Below, one piece after another: positions 14,610 through 23,679 of a stretch of 37,708 bases of DNA. Numbering within the stretch: the first letter of the stretch is position 1; the number at the start of each line of letters is the position of its first letter. This DNA comes from Caldithrix sp. (GTDB lineage: Bacteria > Zhuqueibacterota > Zhuqueibacteria > Oceanimicrobiales > Oceanimicrobiaceae): NCBI GenBank assembly GCA_004356825.1, contig SMXC01000039.1:1-37708 (forward strand). Direction: 5' to 3'. The notes below the pieces were generated by a model that saw nothing but the letters and a program-made list of their open reading frames with translations, had not been told where the DNA came from and ran no database searches. Both the position numbers and the translations under genes were made by a program.

Positions 14610-16448
14610 ATGGCCCCGATTAATCAATTCAATTTAAAGACTCTCGTTATTTATCTTTTCCTTTTTCTGGGCTCCTCGTTATTTGCCCAGGATGTCAGAG
14701 TGGAAGATCTGCAATTCAAAGGCAACAAAAAAATGTCATCAGGGAAATTAGAAAGGGCAATTCAAACGCAATCCAATCCCTGGTACCGCTCATTCTTGTT
14801 TTGGATAGATTCGAAAATATTTAATGAACAGAAATTTTTAAATGATTTGCTGAGGGTAGAAAAGTTTTATCAACAAGAAGGATTTCTGCAAGCCCGGGTC
14901 ACGGATTACCAGATAAATTATAATGACAAAGGCGATGAAGTTAAGCTGGTCATTTTTGTTGACGAGGCTGAACCGACTAAAGTAAGTTCTGTGCATTTCA
15001 TTTATCCCAATGAACCTGAAGAGGATTTTTCCTCTGAAAAAATGCGAAAAATCGTGAGGCTAAAAGAGGGTAAGCGTTTTCGAGAAGCGGATCTAAAAAC
15101 CGATTACAATAAAATTATCGCGCGCTTCAACAACCGGGGGTATCCGTATATTCAGGCGAAAGTCAAACCGATTATAGATAAACAAAACAATTTGGTGGTT
15201 CTGGAATGGCAGCTCGATCCAGGTCCGTTTTGTACGTTCGGTGAAATTAAATATACGGGTAACAACAGCGTTTCAAATAGCGTCATCCGTCGTGGTTTGG
15301 GGTTTAGACCCGGCCAAACATTTGCTCAAAAAAAATTACGTAATGCCCAAAGCCAGGTTTACAGATTGGAGCTTTTTCAATTTGTCAGCCTGAGAGCAAG
15401 CGATCTCGAACAACAGCCCCGGGAAATTCCGATCGAGGTTCGGGTTAAAGAATCGGTTTTGCGCACGCTCAAATTTGGAGCCGGTTTTGGCTCTGAAGAA
15501 AGGTTCCGGACATTTTTGCAGTGGCGCCACAGGAATTTTTTGGGTGGAGCCAGAATCCTGCGTGCCAAAATAAAACATTCAACCCGGCTTCTGCCCGTTG
15601 AAATGGAGCTGGAGCTTAGCCAGCCTTATTTCCTGGATAACCAGAATGATTTGATTATCAAACCGTTCTTCATTATTCAAGATGAGTTAAGTTTCAAGGC
15701 CCGCCGTATCGGTATTGAAATCGGTGTCAATCGGCAAATTACCCCCAAAACGAACCTTTTTGTTTCAACCAGGGTTGAGCGGGACACCGTAAGTCTAAAG
15801 GGCGCCACCATCGCGCCGGAAGTTGAGGATTTATATAGCAAATCCGTTCTGAAGCTTGGATTTCGCCGCAGTACCACAGATGCTTTGTTCTCGCCAACCC
15901 GCGGCTCGATCTCGACGTTTGTAATCGAAGATGCCGGAAGATTTTTGAAGACTAAGTTTGAATACATCAAACTGTCCGCCGAACATAAAATTTATTACCA
16001 GTCCAATCCCGGTGAGGTTTTTGCGCTACGATTATTTGCAGGGACCATGTATCGACGTGCAGGGCAAACGGAAACACCGCCCGAAGAACGTTTTTTTTCC
16101 GGAGGCAGTTTTTCAGTACGCGGCTGGCAGCGGCAGCTATTGGGTCCGGTTCGCCCGGATTCAAGCGGGATAATACCTGAAGGAGGAAACAGCATCATCG
16201 AAGGGAGTTTGGAGATCAGAAAAACTATTTATAAAAAAGTTTCCGGCGTAATGTTTCTTGATTTCGGCAACGTCTGGCGGGAGTGGAATGGGTTCGATTT
16301 TTCGGACTTGCACTCGGCCATTGGCGCCGGCTTAAGATATGACACGGTCATTGGGCCTGTCCGCATCGATTTTGCCTGGAAAGCCAATCGGCAAGAGCAT
16401 GACACCCGGAATTATGAAATTCATTTTAGCATCGGCCAGGCATTTTAA
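14610..16448 (+). CDS. Omp85-family outer membrane protein (TamA/BamA-like)
   Basis: 612 residues with a signal peptide (FNLKTLVIYLFLFLGSSLFA). The periplasmic part, about 27-290, contains POTRA repeats: VRVEDLQFKGNKKMSSGKL opens the first, VSSVHFIYPNEPEEDF and FGEIKYTGNNSVSNSVIRRG open later ones. The last 320 residues are a 16-strand-type barrel with the Omp85 loop signature SFSVRGWQRQ (VRG[FYW]) and a terminal strand ending in Phe. The immediately downstream TamB-like gene makes a TamA role, helping insert or transport envelope components together with TamB, more likely than the essential BamA role. No Shine-Dalgarno sequence precedes ATG 14610. Confidence 0.9.
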   Translation: MAPINQFNLKTLVIYLFLFLGSSLFAQDVRVEDLQFKGNKKMSSGKLERAIQTQSNPWYRSFLFWIDSKIFNEQKFLNDLLRVEKFYQQEGFLQARVTDYQINYNDKGDEVKLVIFVDEAEPTKVSSVHFIYPNEPEEDFSSEKMRKIVRLKEGKRFREADLKTDYNKIIARFNNRGYPYIQAKVKPIIDKQNNLVVLEWQLDPGPFCTFGEIKYTGNNSVSNSVIRRGLGFRPGQTFAQKKLRNAQSQVYRLELFQFVSLRASDLEQQPREIPIEVRVKESVLRTLKFGAGFGSEERFRTFLQWRHRNFLGGARILRAKIKHSTRLLPVEMELELSQPYFLDNQNDLIIKPFFIIQDELSFKARRIGIEIGVNRQITPKTNLFVSTRVERDTVSLKGATIAPEVEDLYSKSVLKLGFRRSTTDALFSPTRGSISTFVIEDAGRFLKTKFEYIKLSAEHKIYYQSNPGEVFALRLFAGTMYRRAGQTETPPEERFFSGGSFSVRGWQRQLLGPVRPDSSGIIPEGGNSIIEGSLEIRKTIYKKVSGVMFLDFGNVWREWNGFDFSDLHSAIGAGLRYDTVIGPVRIDFAWKANRQEHDTRNYEIHFSIGQAF

Positions 16449-16472
16449 CACCCGCGGCCTCGCCACAAATTA

Positions 16473-16492
16473 AGTCCCTCCTTGGAGGGGCT
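16473..16492. repeat. Short palindrome between tamA-like and tamB
   Basis: AGTCCCTCC (16474 region) pairs with GGAGGGGCT across a two-base TT (seven to nine pairs, one G-U), followed by CAGGGCTGGGTT. There is no T run, so it is not a classical terminator. It resembles REP-like palindromes seen between genes in Bacteroidota-like genomes and may tune the ratio or mRNA stability of the two genes. Confidence 0.45.
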
Positions 16493-16536
16493 CAGGGCTG
16501 GGTTCTGATTCGCTTTAAGTAAATACAATCATTTAA

Positions 16537-19500
16537 ATGAAAAAAATTAGCAAATACATTTCTATTTTTTTCCTCGGACTTGTTGTTTTGATTCTCGTGG
16601 CCGGGATTTTCACCCAAACGTCTATTTTTAGAAATTGGTTGAAAAACAGGGCAATCGCGGCTTTAGACGCGGAATTTGGTTCAAAGACCTCCGTGCAATC
16701 TCTTAATGGAAATTTGTTTACCTACTTTCAGATTGAAAATTTTGCAGTTGAATTAGAAAACAAGCCATTTGTGAAAATCAAACGGGCCTTGTTCCATTAC
16801 AGTCCGATCGGGCTGTTTTTTAAAAGAATTGTGATTCGGGAAATTATTCTTGAGTCGCCCGAAATCAATTTGGTACAGGATGAAGAAGCGACCTGGAATT
16901 TTTCCAGATTTTTTAAAAGCTCCAAGTCCGATTCTGAGACAGAAACAACCATCTCAGAATTTGGTTGGAGTCTGATTGCTCCAATGATTCAAGTCCGGTC
17001 CGGAGCTGCAGACATTCAAACCTTAAATGATATTTCAGTACGGGTGCCGGCCAGAATTCGAGGTTTTAATTTAGATCTTGGCGTCTGGCTGCAGAAAAAC
17101 CAGATTAAAGTTTCATTGCAGAATTTGAACTTTGAAACGTTTGAACCGGCTTTGTCCGTTCGAACCGTGCAATCTGAAGTAAATCTGGACTCTGTAAACT
17201 TTCATGCCAGGGGTATTGTAATTGAAACCGGAAACTCAAAGTTTTCTGCAAACCTGGGTGTGAAAAATTTTGAAAACCCGGTTTTAAATGTTTTAATGAA
17301 AGGTCACCCGATTTCATTGTCTGAAATCAGAGGTATATTTCCCGATTTGCAACTTTACGGCCGGCCAAGGATTGAGATCGAAGCTGAAGGACCCCTCGAT
17401 GCTTTGAAGATAAAAGGATTTGTGGAACTTGGCAGCGGCAGGATAGATGTTGCCGGGAAACTTCAGGTCTTGCGGATGCCTTATGAATACGATTTGACCG
17501 GCAAGATCTTACATTTGGATTTATCCGAAATCACCAGGCAGCCGGAACTTGAAAGCGACTTGAATTTTCAATTTCGGGTTCAGGGCCAGGATATTGAATG
17601 GGGAAAAATACGAGGTTTTGCATCGGTTGATTTTGATAGCAGTCGTTTTTATCAAATGCAAATTGAACCGTCCGGCTTCGACTTTGTTGTTAACGAAGAT
17701 ACTTTGAATTTTTCTCTCGAAGCTCTTACCGAAGGGACAAAAAGTAAATTAAATGGTTGGGTTGTTTACAATTCTTCGCGCCTGGAATACCTGATTAGCG
17801 GTCAGATCCGGTCTTTAACGATAGAACGTTTTTACCCAATAGAAGGTTTGTCAAGTAACTTGGCCATTGATGTTGAATTGCAAGGCCAGGGCAAGGATTT
17901 CGATTCCATGTCCGGCTTTGCCGATTTTAGACTATTGCCTTCAAAGATTAATAATGTCCCGATTGACTCAGCCCGATTTAAGCTAAATTTAGAAAACGGT
18001 GTCTTAAGTTTGAATCGATTTGCAATTGAATCGCCTTTGGGGAAAATTTCAGCGCAGGGGGACATTTCATTTAAGCAAGATAATTCACTGGCATTGGAGG
18101 CGGACTTTCTGGATTTTTCCCTGCTTTCTGAGTCATTGCCCCTGGATTCTATTCACGGTAAAGGAACTCTTTCCGCGCAGGCAAAAGGTCCGATGGACTC
18201 GCTCCAAATTCTGGCAAGCTTTGAATTGGAGCAGGTCGGTACGAAGGATATCACAGTTGGAAAATTCAAAGGTGATTTTTCCGGTTTGTTTTCAGAGGCT
18301 GGAATGTTTTTTGATCTTAAAGGTCAGGCAAATGAGGTTTCAGCTTCCGGGGTAGACATAAAAGTTGTAGAATTGAACTTGAGTTATTCCGACTCTCTTT
18401 CTCATTTTGAAATTTTTCTTAAGCAAAGTGATTTGCTGAAAATTGCAACGAACGGAAAATTAAGATTAACGGAAGATGAAACCAATATTACTTTTGATAA
18501 CTTGAATATTGATTACTTAGGCCAAACATGGAAAAAGGCCAATGAACCGTTCGCGCTTCGAATCAAGGGCTCCCAATACAACTTCTCACAATTTAATCTC
18601 GTTTCCGGAGAGCAGACCATTTCATTGTCCGGAAGCCTGGACCCTGAAAAGCAAAGTAATTTAAGATTCAATCTTGCAAATTTTGATGTTTCGAGATATG
18701 ATTCCTTATTTGTTCAGGAAATTGATTTTGAAGGCCTGATGAACTTTGGATTTGAATTAAAGGGTACGTTAAACGACCCGGAATTGCATGCTGAAATACA
18801 ACTGGGTAAAGGGAGTTATTATAAAGTGCCATTCGATAGTTTTACCGGGGAGTTTGATTACAGCCAGCAAATCTTCAACTGGAGCTGCCAGCTTTCTAAA
18901 ACCCCGGGTGACAGTTTGATGGAATCGAGCGGTCACTTGCCTATGTTTCTTTCCTTAAACCCTTTTGAGCAGAAAATTATCGAAGATGAACAGTTAGTGG
19001 GCAAGCTGAGCAGCAGGGGTCTTGACCTGTCGCTTTTCCAGGCCTTTACGCCGGGTGTGAAAAATATTAAAGGCAAACTGATTGCCGATGTTGTCATTAG
19101 TAACACTCTGAACGATCTAAAAGGCGCAGGTCCTATCCGATTAATTAATGGCGAATTTACAGTTCCAGAGATGGGCACAAAATACAAAAACGTAAATGTG
19201 GTTTTGCTGTTGCAGGGTAATAAAGCAATTCTACGGGATTTCCGTCTGCGGTCAGGCGACGGCTATTTAAAAATTATCGAGGGCGCGCTTTCAGTTTCTG
19301 AATATAACCTCGAAAATTTCGTGGCAAGGTTCAAACTCAAGGATTTTCAGTTGATGAAGAATAAGAAAATGGATGCGAGAGTTAGCGGTGAAATTGCCCT
19401 TTCAGGAAGCATTCAATTTCCGCAGATTTCCGGAAACCTCACCATGGATCAGGCGAGGATTAATTATGAAGAATGGTTTGAAGAAGATACGGCAGTGCTT

Positions 19501-20400
19501 CTGACAGCAAAACCGTTTTTTGTGATTTCAGAAGAGTCGACTGAATTTGACTCAAGCGGTGCGCTGCAATTTCAGAAGACATTTCAGCGGACCGAGACCA
19601 GCATAACGGAGCTGCCGTTTTATAAGAATTTGCGCGGCGAAATTACCATCCGTTTTCCTAGAAACGCCTGGATACGCAGCAGTAGTGTCAATATTGAAAT
19701 TAATGGCGACCTGGCAGCTACCAAAGAAGGACAGGACATCGTTTTGTTTGGTTCACTTTCGACCCTGCGCGGGTTTTATCAATTGCTCGGCAGAAGATTT
19801 GAAATTGAGGAGGGCGAGATAGTTTTTAAAGGAAAGCCGGAACCCGATCCGGACGTTTCAATCGAGGCAGTACATGAGTTTAGAGATGATTCCGGACAGG
19901 ATTCCGAGATCCACGAATTTAAAGTTTTGGTTTCCGGGACTTTAAATTTACCCACATTCCGGTTTGAGTTGGATGGTCAGGAAGCGAAACAGGAAGATGT
20001 GATCTCAGTGTTATTATTTGGCCAAAAATACGAACACCTGACTGCCGGCCAAAGTGCCGGGGTTTCAGGTAATTCCGGGCTGGACAACCGGGCTACCGGA
20101 ATCCTGACCACGCAAGCCTTAAGCAAATTAACGGGTACAATAGGTCAAAAATTAGATTTGGATGTCATTCAGTTCGAACGCGGTAAAGACTGGAAAGATA
20201 CAAAAGTCCGGGTCGGTAAATATTTGACTCCGGAAGTGTTTGTGAGCGTCAGCCAGGATTTCAGCACGGAAGGCAATCGGCGCGTTGAACTGGAATATGA
20301 AATCCCGCTAAAAATTCGATTGATCAACCTGTTTTTGCAGGCTTCTACCGACGGAAGAGAAAATTCTGCACTGGATATCATCTGGAAATTTGAGTGGTGA
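16537..20400 (+). CDS. tamB: Translocation and assembly module protein TamB
   Basis: 1287 residues. An N-terminal membrane anchor (residues 7-27, ISIFFLGLVVLILVAGIFTQ) is followed by an AsmA-like start (FGSKTSVQSLNGNLFTYFQIENF, IREIILESPEINL). A very long repetitive beta-rich region of alternating short strands follows, as in the bridge-like hydrophobic groove of AsmA/TamB proteins. The C-terminal DUF490 domain (about 950-1287) includes NAWIRSSSVNIEINGDL, GRRFEIEEGEIVFKG and a final EFW-type aromatic end (IIWKFEW). It spans the periplasm from inner membrane to the Omp85 partner encoded 88 bp upstream; the family is implicated in barrel assembly and in phospholipid transport between membranes. 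No frameshift in almost 3.9 kb. Confidence 0.93.
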   Translation: MKKISKYISIFFLGLVVLILVAGIFTQTSIFRNWLKNRAIAALDAEFGSKTSVQSLNGNLFTYFQIENFAVELENKPFVKIKRALFHYSPIGLFFKRIVIREIILESPEINLVQDEEATWNFSRFFKSSKSDSETETTISEFGWSLIAPMIQVRSGAADIQTLNDISVRVPARIRGFNLDLGVWLQKNQIKVSLQNLNFETFEPALSVRTVQSEVNLDSVNFHARGIVIETGNSKFSANLGVKNFENPVLNVLMKGHPISLSEIRGIFPDLQLYGRPRIEIEAEGPLDALKIKGFVELGSGRIDVAGKLQVLRMPYEYDLTGKILHLDLSEITRQPELESDLNFQFRVQGQDIEWGKIRGFASVDFDSSRFYQMQIEPSGFDFVVNEDTLNFSLEALTEGTKSKLNGWVVYNSSRLEYLISGQIRSLTIERFYPIEGLSSNLAIDVELQGQGKDFDSMSGFADFRLLPSKINNVPIDSARFKLNLENGVLSLNRFAIESPLGKISAQGDISFKQDNSLALEADFLDFSLLSESLPLDSIHGKGTLSAQAKGPMDSLQILASFELEQVGTKDITVGKFKGDFSGLFSEAGMFFDLKGQANEVSASGVDIKVVELNLSYSDSLSHFEIFLKQSDLLKIATNGKLRLTEDETNITFDNLNIDYLGQTWKKANEPFALRIKGSQYNFSQFNLVSGEQTISLSGSLDPEKQSNLRFNLANFDVSRYDSLFVQEIDFEGLMNFGFELKGTLNDPELHAEIQLGKGSYYKVPFDSFTGEFDYSQQIFNWSCQLSKTPGDSLMESSGHLPMFLSLNPFEQKIIEDEQLVGKLSSRGLDLSLFQAFTPGVKNIKGKLIADVVISNTLNDLKGAGPIRLINGEFTVPEMGTKYKNVNVVLLLQGNKAILRDFRLRSGDGYLKIIEGALSVSEYNLENFVARFKLKDFQLMKNKKMDARVSGEIALSGSIQFPQISGNLTMDQARINYEEWFEEDTAVLLTAKPFFVISEESTEFDSSGALQFQKTFQRTETSITELPFYKNLRGEITIRFPRNAWIRSSSVNIEINGDLAATKEGQDIVLFGSLSTLRGFYQLLGRRFEIEEGEIVFKGKPEPDPDVSIEAVHEFRDDSGQDSEIHEFKVLVSGTLNLPTFRFELDGQEAKQEDVISVLLFGQKYEHLTAGQSAGVSGNSGLDNRATGILTTQALSKLTGTIGQKLDLDVIQFERGKDWKDTKVRVGKYLTPEVFVSVSQDFSTEGNRRVELEYEIPLKIRLINLFLQASTDGRENSALDIIWKFEW

Positions 20401-20466
20401 AAGAGTTGTAATACATTTTAAAAAAATGCCATTATGTGTATCATTTTTCTGCAATTCCGTTTTCTT

Positions 20467-20482
20467 AACAGTATATACTGTT
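20467..20482. promoter_or_regulatory. Perfect 16-bp palindrome, candidate operator
   Basis: AACAGTATATACTGTT is exactly self-complementary. It lies 56 bp upstream of the -35 element at 20539 in an otherwise empty region (20401-20754), a plausible dimeric regulator site for the 20755 operon. No T run follows, so it is not a terminator. Confidence 0.45.
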
Positions 20483-20538
20483 TGAATTTGAGACGATTGA
20501 GTTTTTTTGATACATTGTGGCAGCGAATAAAAATTTAC

Positions 20539-20567
20539 TTGACATTATTAAAAACAAGCGTTATTTT
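20539..20567 (+). promoter_or_regulatory. Sigma-70-type promoter for the 20755-23485 operon
   Basis: TTGACA (20539-20544), a 17-bp spacer and TATTTT (20562-20567). The element plus spacer (CTTGACATTATTAAAAACAA) resembles the 11072 promoter. The 5' leader to ATG 20755 would be about 180 bases, long enough for leader regulation, though I see no known riboswitch. Confidence 0.65.
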
Positions 20568-20754
20568 AAGTACAGGCACTTGATTAAATAGAGCTTACCA
20601 CGACGCTTTCGCACCCGCCTCTTTGATTATCACCAATTCGAACTCAATTACGAAGAATCCACTACTTCTGCAAGTTTATTCGACCAAAATATGAAAAATC
20701 TTGGCGGGTATGCTTGAGGGTAGATATCTTGGGTGTACAAGGATTGGAGGCCAA

Positions 20755-21561
20755 ATGAAACAAGGTGGAAAACTTAAGCTAGACCAGCTTATCAAAAAGT
20801 TTCGATTAAATGATAACTGGATTGATCAAAACCAGATTGATGAACTTTTATCTTTTGGTTCTAAAGTGGTTCCGCATTTGGAAAAAATTCTCGCGGATGT
20901 TAATAGTCAGAGGCATCGCTTTGATGTAAAAATTCCGCCAAAAAACCCGGGATGGTTTGTGCCTTTATACTCCCTTTATTTGTTGGCTCACCTGGGTTCT
21001 GAAGATTCTCTCGACACGGTGCTGGAGTTTCTTTCCCAAAAACAAGAGACTCTGGATTATTGGTTACATGATTTTCTAAATGAAGACATTTGGGAAGTCA
21101 CCTATTTGCTGGGCGGAAATCAATTAGAGAAATTACAGGAGTTCGTTCTCAATAAAGAACTCGACTGCTTTGCCCGGCTTGCCGTCTGCACCGCTTTGAT
21201 CCAAACCGCTTTGAATTTCCAGAAGAAGAAGCGCACAGTTTCCAGGATTTTTACAGAACTTTTGAAGTCAGAAAATGAAGATTCGGAATTTATTGGCCTG
21301 TTGGTAAGTGAGCTAATGGATCTCCAGGACCAGGTTTTGAAACCGCTTATGCTAAAAGCATTAGAGACGAATGTTGTCTGGTCAGGGATCATCAGTTCCG
21401 GGGAAGTCAATTCCGGATTCAAAAAGAAGTGTACTCGAAGAATTGTGCCGCTCGATTTGCCGCAAAGAGTTGAACATTTTAAACAATACGCTTATCGTTC
21501 AACAACGTCATCCCGCACTTCCCGCCAGGAAAAACGACGCATTCTGGAGGAGTCGCTTTAA
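20755..21561 (+). CDS. DUF1186-like helical repeat protein
   Basis: 268 residues from ATG 20755, chosen because GGAGG (20746-20750) sits directly upstream; the open frame extends further 5' without support. The protein is all-helical with no signal peptide. VVPHLEKILADVNSQ, then PLYSLYLLAHLGSEDSLDTVLEFL and WLHDFLNEDIWEVTYLLGGNQLEKL, follow the helix pattern of DUF1186 proteins (HEAT-like). The C-terminus lacks the SEC-C zinc motif that some members carry and ends in a basic Ser/Arg-rich tail. Function unknown; the family is probably a protein-binding scaffold. First gene of a four-gene operon; the next starts 11 bases after its stop. Confidence 0.65.
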   Translation: MKQGGKLKLDQLIKKFRLNDNWIDQNQIDELLSFGSKVVPHLEKILADVNSQRHRFDVKIPPKNPGWFVPLYSLYLLAHLGSEDSLDTVLEFLSQKQETLDYWLHDFLNEDIWEVTYLLGGNQLEKLQEFVLNKELDCFARLAVCTALIQTALNFQKKKRTVSRIFTELLKSENEDSEFIGLLVSELMDLQDQVLKPLMLKALETNVVWSGIISSGEVNSGFKKKCTRRIVPLDLPQRVEHFKQYAYRSTTSSRTSRQEKRRILEESL

Positions 21562-21572
21562 TCCAACCTGAA

Positions 21573-22325
21573 ATGGAGAACCTGAAATTCACGCTCATCC
21601 AGTGTCGCAATCCCGATGATCCGATGCGTGAGCAGGAGATCCAGTGTTTTAGTCAAGCTTTAAACTTTCCCGGTGCTATTGTAACCGGCGTAAATATCCT
21701 CGAAGAAATACCGCATACAAAGCTTTTCGAGCAATCCGATGCAATATTAATTGGCGGTTCCGGAGACTACGGTGTCATTGATGAGCATGCCTTTCTGCAC
21801 CCATTATTTAAATTTCTTGGCGATGCCTGTGAGGCGGGTTTTCCTATGTTTGCATCCTGTTTTGGATTTCAGGCTTTATGTCAGGCGCTGGGAGGAAACG
21901 TTATCAGGGATTCAAAAAACACGGAGGTTGGGACTTATAAAATCCAGTTGACAGATGAAGGGAAAGTTGACCCTTTGTTTAGCGAGTTACCGGAACAATT
22001 TTATGCTCAGGTGGGCCATAAGGATCGCGCCGACAAACTGCCGATCGGAGCGGTGAACCTGGCGTTTAGCGATAAAGCGCCCTGTCAAGCGTATAAAATC
22101 AAAAACAAACCAATTTATGCGACACAGTTTCATCCCGAATTAACCATGGCACAAAACCGCGAGCGTTTTGAGATTTACATTGACGGATATACCCATGACA
22201 AAACCGGCATGGATGCTGAGTTGATTAGAAACTCATATCGAGAGTCGAGGGAAACTTATCGGCTCTTACCGTTGTTTGTTGAAAAAGTTTTGTTAGCTGA
22301 AAAAACCGGAATGGCTAATAATTAA
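21573..22325 (+). CDS. Class I glutamine amidotransferase domain protein
   Basis: 250 residues. The catalytic triad of the class I GATase fold is complete: nucleophile elbow FASC96FGFQAL, and YATQFH187PE189L. Early AILIGGSGDYGV and later YAQVGHKDRADKLP are as in stand-alone amidotransferases related to the GMP synthase N-terminal domain. It would release ammonia from glutamine or hydrolyse a gamma-glutamyl bond; without a fused synthetase domain the acceptor is unknown. A C-terminal extension of about 50 helical residues follows the His-Glu motif. In an operon with DUF1186, SDR and a small unknown protein. Confidence 0.88.
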   Translation: MENLKFTLIQCRNPDDPMREQEIQCFSQALNFPGAIVTGVNILEEIPHTKLFEQSDAILIGGSGDYGVIDEHAFLHPLFKFLGDACEAGFPMFASCFGFQALCQALGGNVIRDSKNTEVGTYKIQLTDEGKVDPLFSELPEQFYAQVGHKDRADKLPIGAVNLAFSDKAPCQAYKIKNKPIYATQFHPELTMAQNRERFEIYIDGYTHDKTGMDAELIRNSYRESRETYRLLPLFVEKVLLAEKTGMANN

Positions 22326-22350
22326 GTTTAAGTAAAGGTAAAAAACTTCA

Positions 22351-23064
22351 ATGAATCTCAAAGACAAAGTTGCGATCCTTTCCGGGAGTACCGGCGCCCT
22401 CGGTACCGCGGTTACCCAATCTTTTCTCGATGCCGGCGCCAGGGTTGTGGCTTTGTACAGCAGAGAATCGAGTCTTGAATCGCTTAAAACGAAAGTAACT
22501 CAGAATTCAGAGCGTTTGTCTGCAATCAGGACTGATGTTCTGAACGAGGCAAGTGTTCAGGGAATGGTCAAGGAAGTTTTAGAAAATCACCGAACGATCG
22601 ATATATTAGTTAATCTGGTTGGCGGATTTTTTGGCGGCGTCTCCATTGTTGAAACAAGCGAAGAGCAGTGGGACAAAATGATGGGCTTGAATTTGAAATC
22701 GGTATTTTTATGCTGCCGGAATGTTTTGCCGGCAATGATGAAACAAAAATCGGGTAGAATTATTACAATGGGTAGCAGAAGCGGCGTCAATGCAGTTTCC
22801 GGAATGTCTGCTTACTCCGCTTCAAAAGCCGGTTTGATTAATTTTACGGAAGCTTTGGCGGCAGAGGGACGTGCCCGGAATATCACCGCTAATGTGGTTA
22901 TTCCGAGTATCATGGATACTTCCGACAACCGCAAAGCCATGCCGGACGCCAATTTTGCTAACTGGGTAAAAGTGGAAATGATTGCAGAAACTATTTTGTT
23001 TTTATGTTCAGAGACGGCAGGCGATATTAACGGCGCGGTGATTCCCGTTTACGGAAAGTCATAA
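22351..23064 (+). CDS. Short-chain dehydrogenase/reductase (SDR)
   Basis: 237 residues; NAD(P)-dependent oxidoreductase of the classical SDR size. The cofactor loop is SG12STGALG, a spacing variant of TGxxxGxG. LVNLVGG replaces the usual NNAG. Catalytic Ser lies in MGSRSG (S142 or S144) and Y155SASK159 is intact. The C-terminal segment SETAGDINGAVIPVYGKS matches the family GxxxxVDGG region but ends PVYGKS instead of VDGG. An Asp at TDVLNE contacts the adenine in homologues. Substrate unknown. Third gene of the operon; short spacings to both neighbours. Confidence 0.9.
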   Translation: MNLKDKVAILSGSTGALGTAVTQSFLDAGARVVALYSRESSLESLKTKVTQNSERLSAIRTDVLNEASVQGMVKEVLENHRTIDILVNLVGGFFGGVSIVETSEEQWDKMMGLNLKSVFLCCRNVLPAMMKQKSGRIITMGSRSGVNAVSGMSAYSASKAGLINFTEALAAEGRARNITANVVIPSIMDTSDNRKAMPDANFANWVKVEMIAETILFLCSETAGDINGAVIPVYGKS

Positions 23065-23071
23065 ATAATAA

Positions 23072-23485
23072 ATGAGCTTGAGGAATGTGAGTGAAACCGA
23101 GTTAAAAACACTTTTAGAAGACTGCAAGGCTTCAGATGCATTTAAGCGTGCCGTTCGCGCTTTTGCAGATGGCAAAGAATCGCAATTGATTCAATATTCC
23201 CCTCGCTCTCCGAAAGTTAAAGTTGAACGAGTTCTGATGAAACTCCTGGAAGCGTACCCTGACGAACAAATTACTGAAGTCAATATTCAGGGATCTTCGT
23301 CTTGTTCGGGATACATGGGTACGCTCAATTTTGGTCCCAACCAGACAAAAATTTCCTTCAGTTGGGACTGCGAGTGGAAAGCAAAGCAAGAAGGATTCAT
23401 AACATGGTACGGCGCTCCCGATCAAATAAAAGCCGCAAGCCAATTTGGCTACCAATGCTTTGAAAAATTTGAAGTGATTGAGTAA
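23072..23485 (+). CDS. Small conserved-looking protein of unknown function
   Basis: 137 residues from ATG 23072, seven bases after the SDR stop, so probably the last gene of the operon. The N-terminal half is helical (ELKTLLEDCKASDAFKRAVRAF). The C-terminal half looks beta-rich with aromatic and Cys residues (SSSCSGYMGTLNF, SFSWDCEWKAKQ, FGYQCFEKFEV). No signal peptide or membrane helix. I do not recognise the family. The three C-terminal Cys could bind metal or be incidental. Confidence 0.7.
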   Translation: MSLRNVSETELKTLLEDCKASDAFKRAVRAFADGKESQLIQYSPRSPKVKVERVLMKLLEAYPDEQITEVNIQGSSSCSGYMGTLNFGPNQTKISFSWDCEWKAKQEGFITWYGAPDQIKAASQFGYQCFEKFEVIE

Positions 23486-23679
23486 CTCAATATATTGCCT
23501 TCCACCCTTCTTTCCAGCGTGATGGAAATTGATAACCCTCCTAATTTCTACATTTGTTATAATCCTCATTTTAACCTTATTTATAAAACTTCAGGCTCAG
23601 GATCTCCACAACATTCACCTTGCTTTTTATCCGAACTTTTTGTAAAATTGGAACCTTAGTTAGCTTGAATAATTCATGA

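Noticed and set aside
14606-14611. TATAAT as a -10 box for the TamA-like gene
   Set aside because: It overlaps the start codon (ATG 14610), so transcription would begin inside the gene.
16473-16492. Terminator between the TamA-like gene and tamB
   Set aside because: Good stem but no T run, and the two genes are expected to be expressed together.
23132-23569. A 145-codon minus-strand frame
   Set aside because: It overlaps the small unknown gene 23072-23485, which is colinear with the operon, and it has no ribosome site or recognisable domain.
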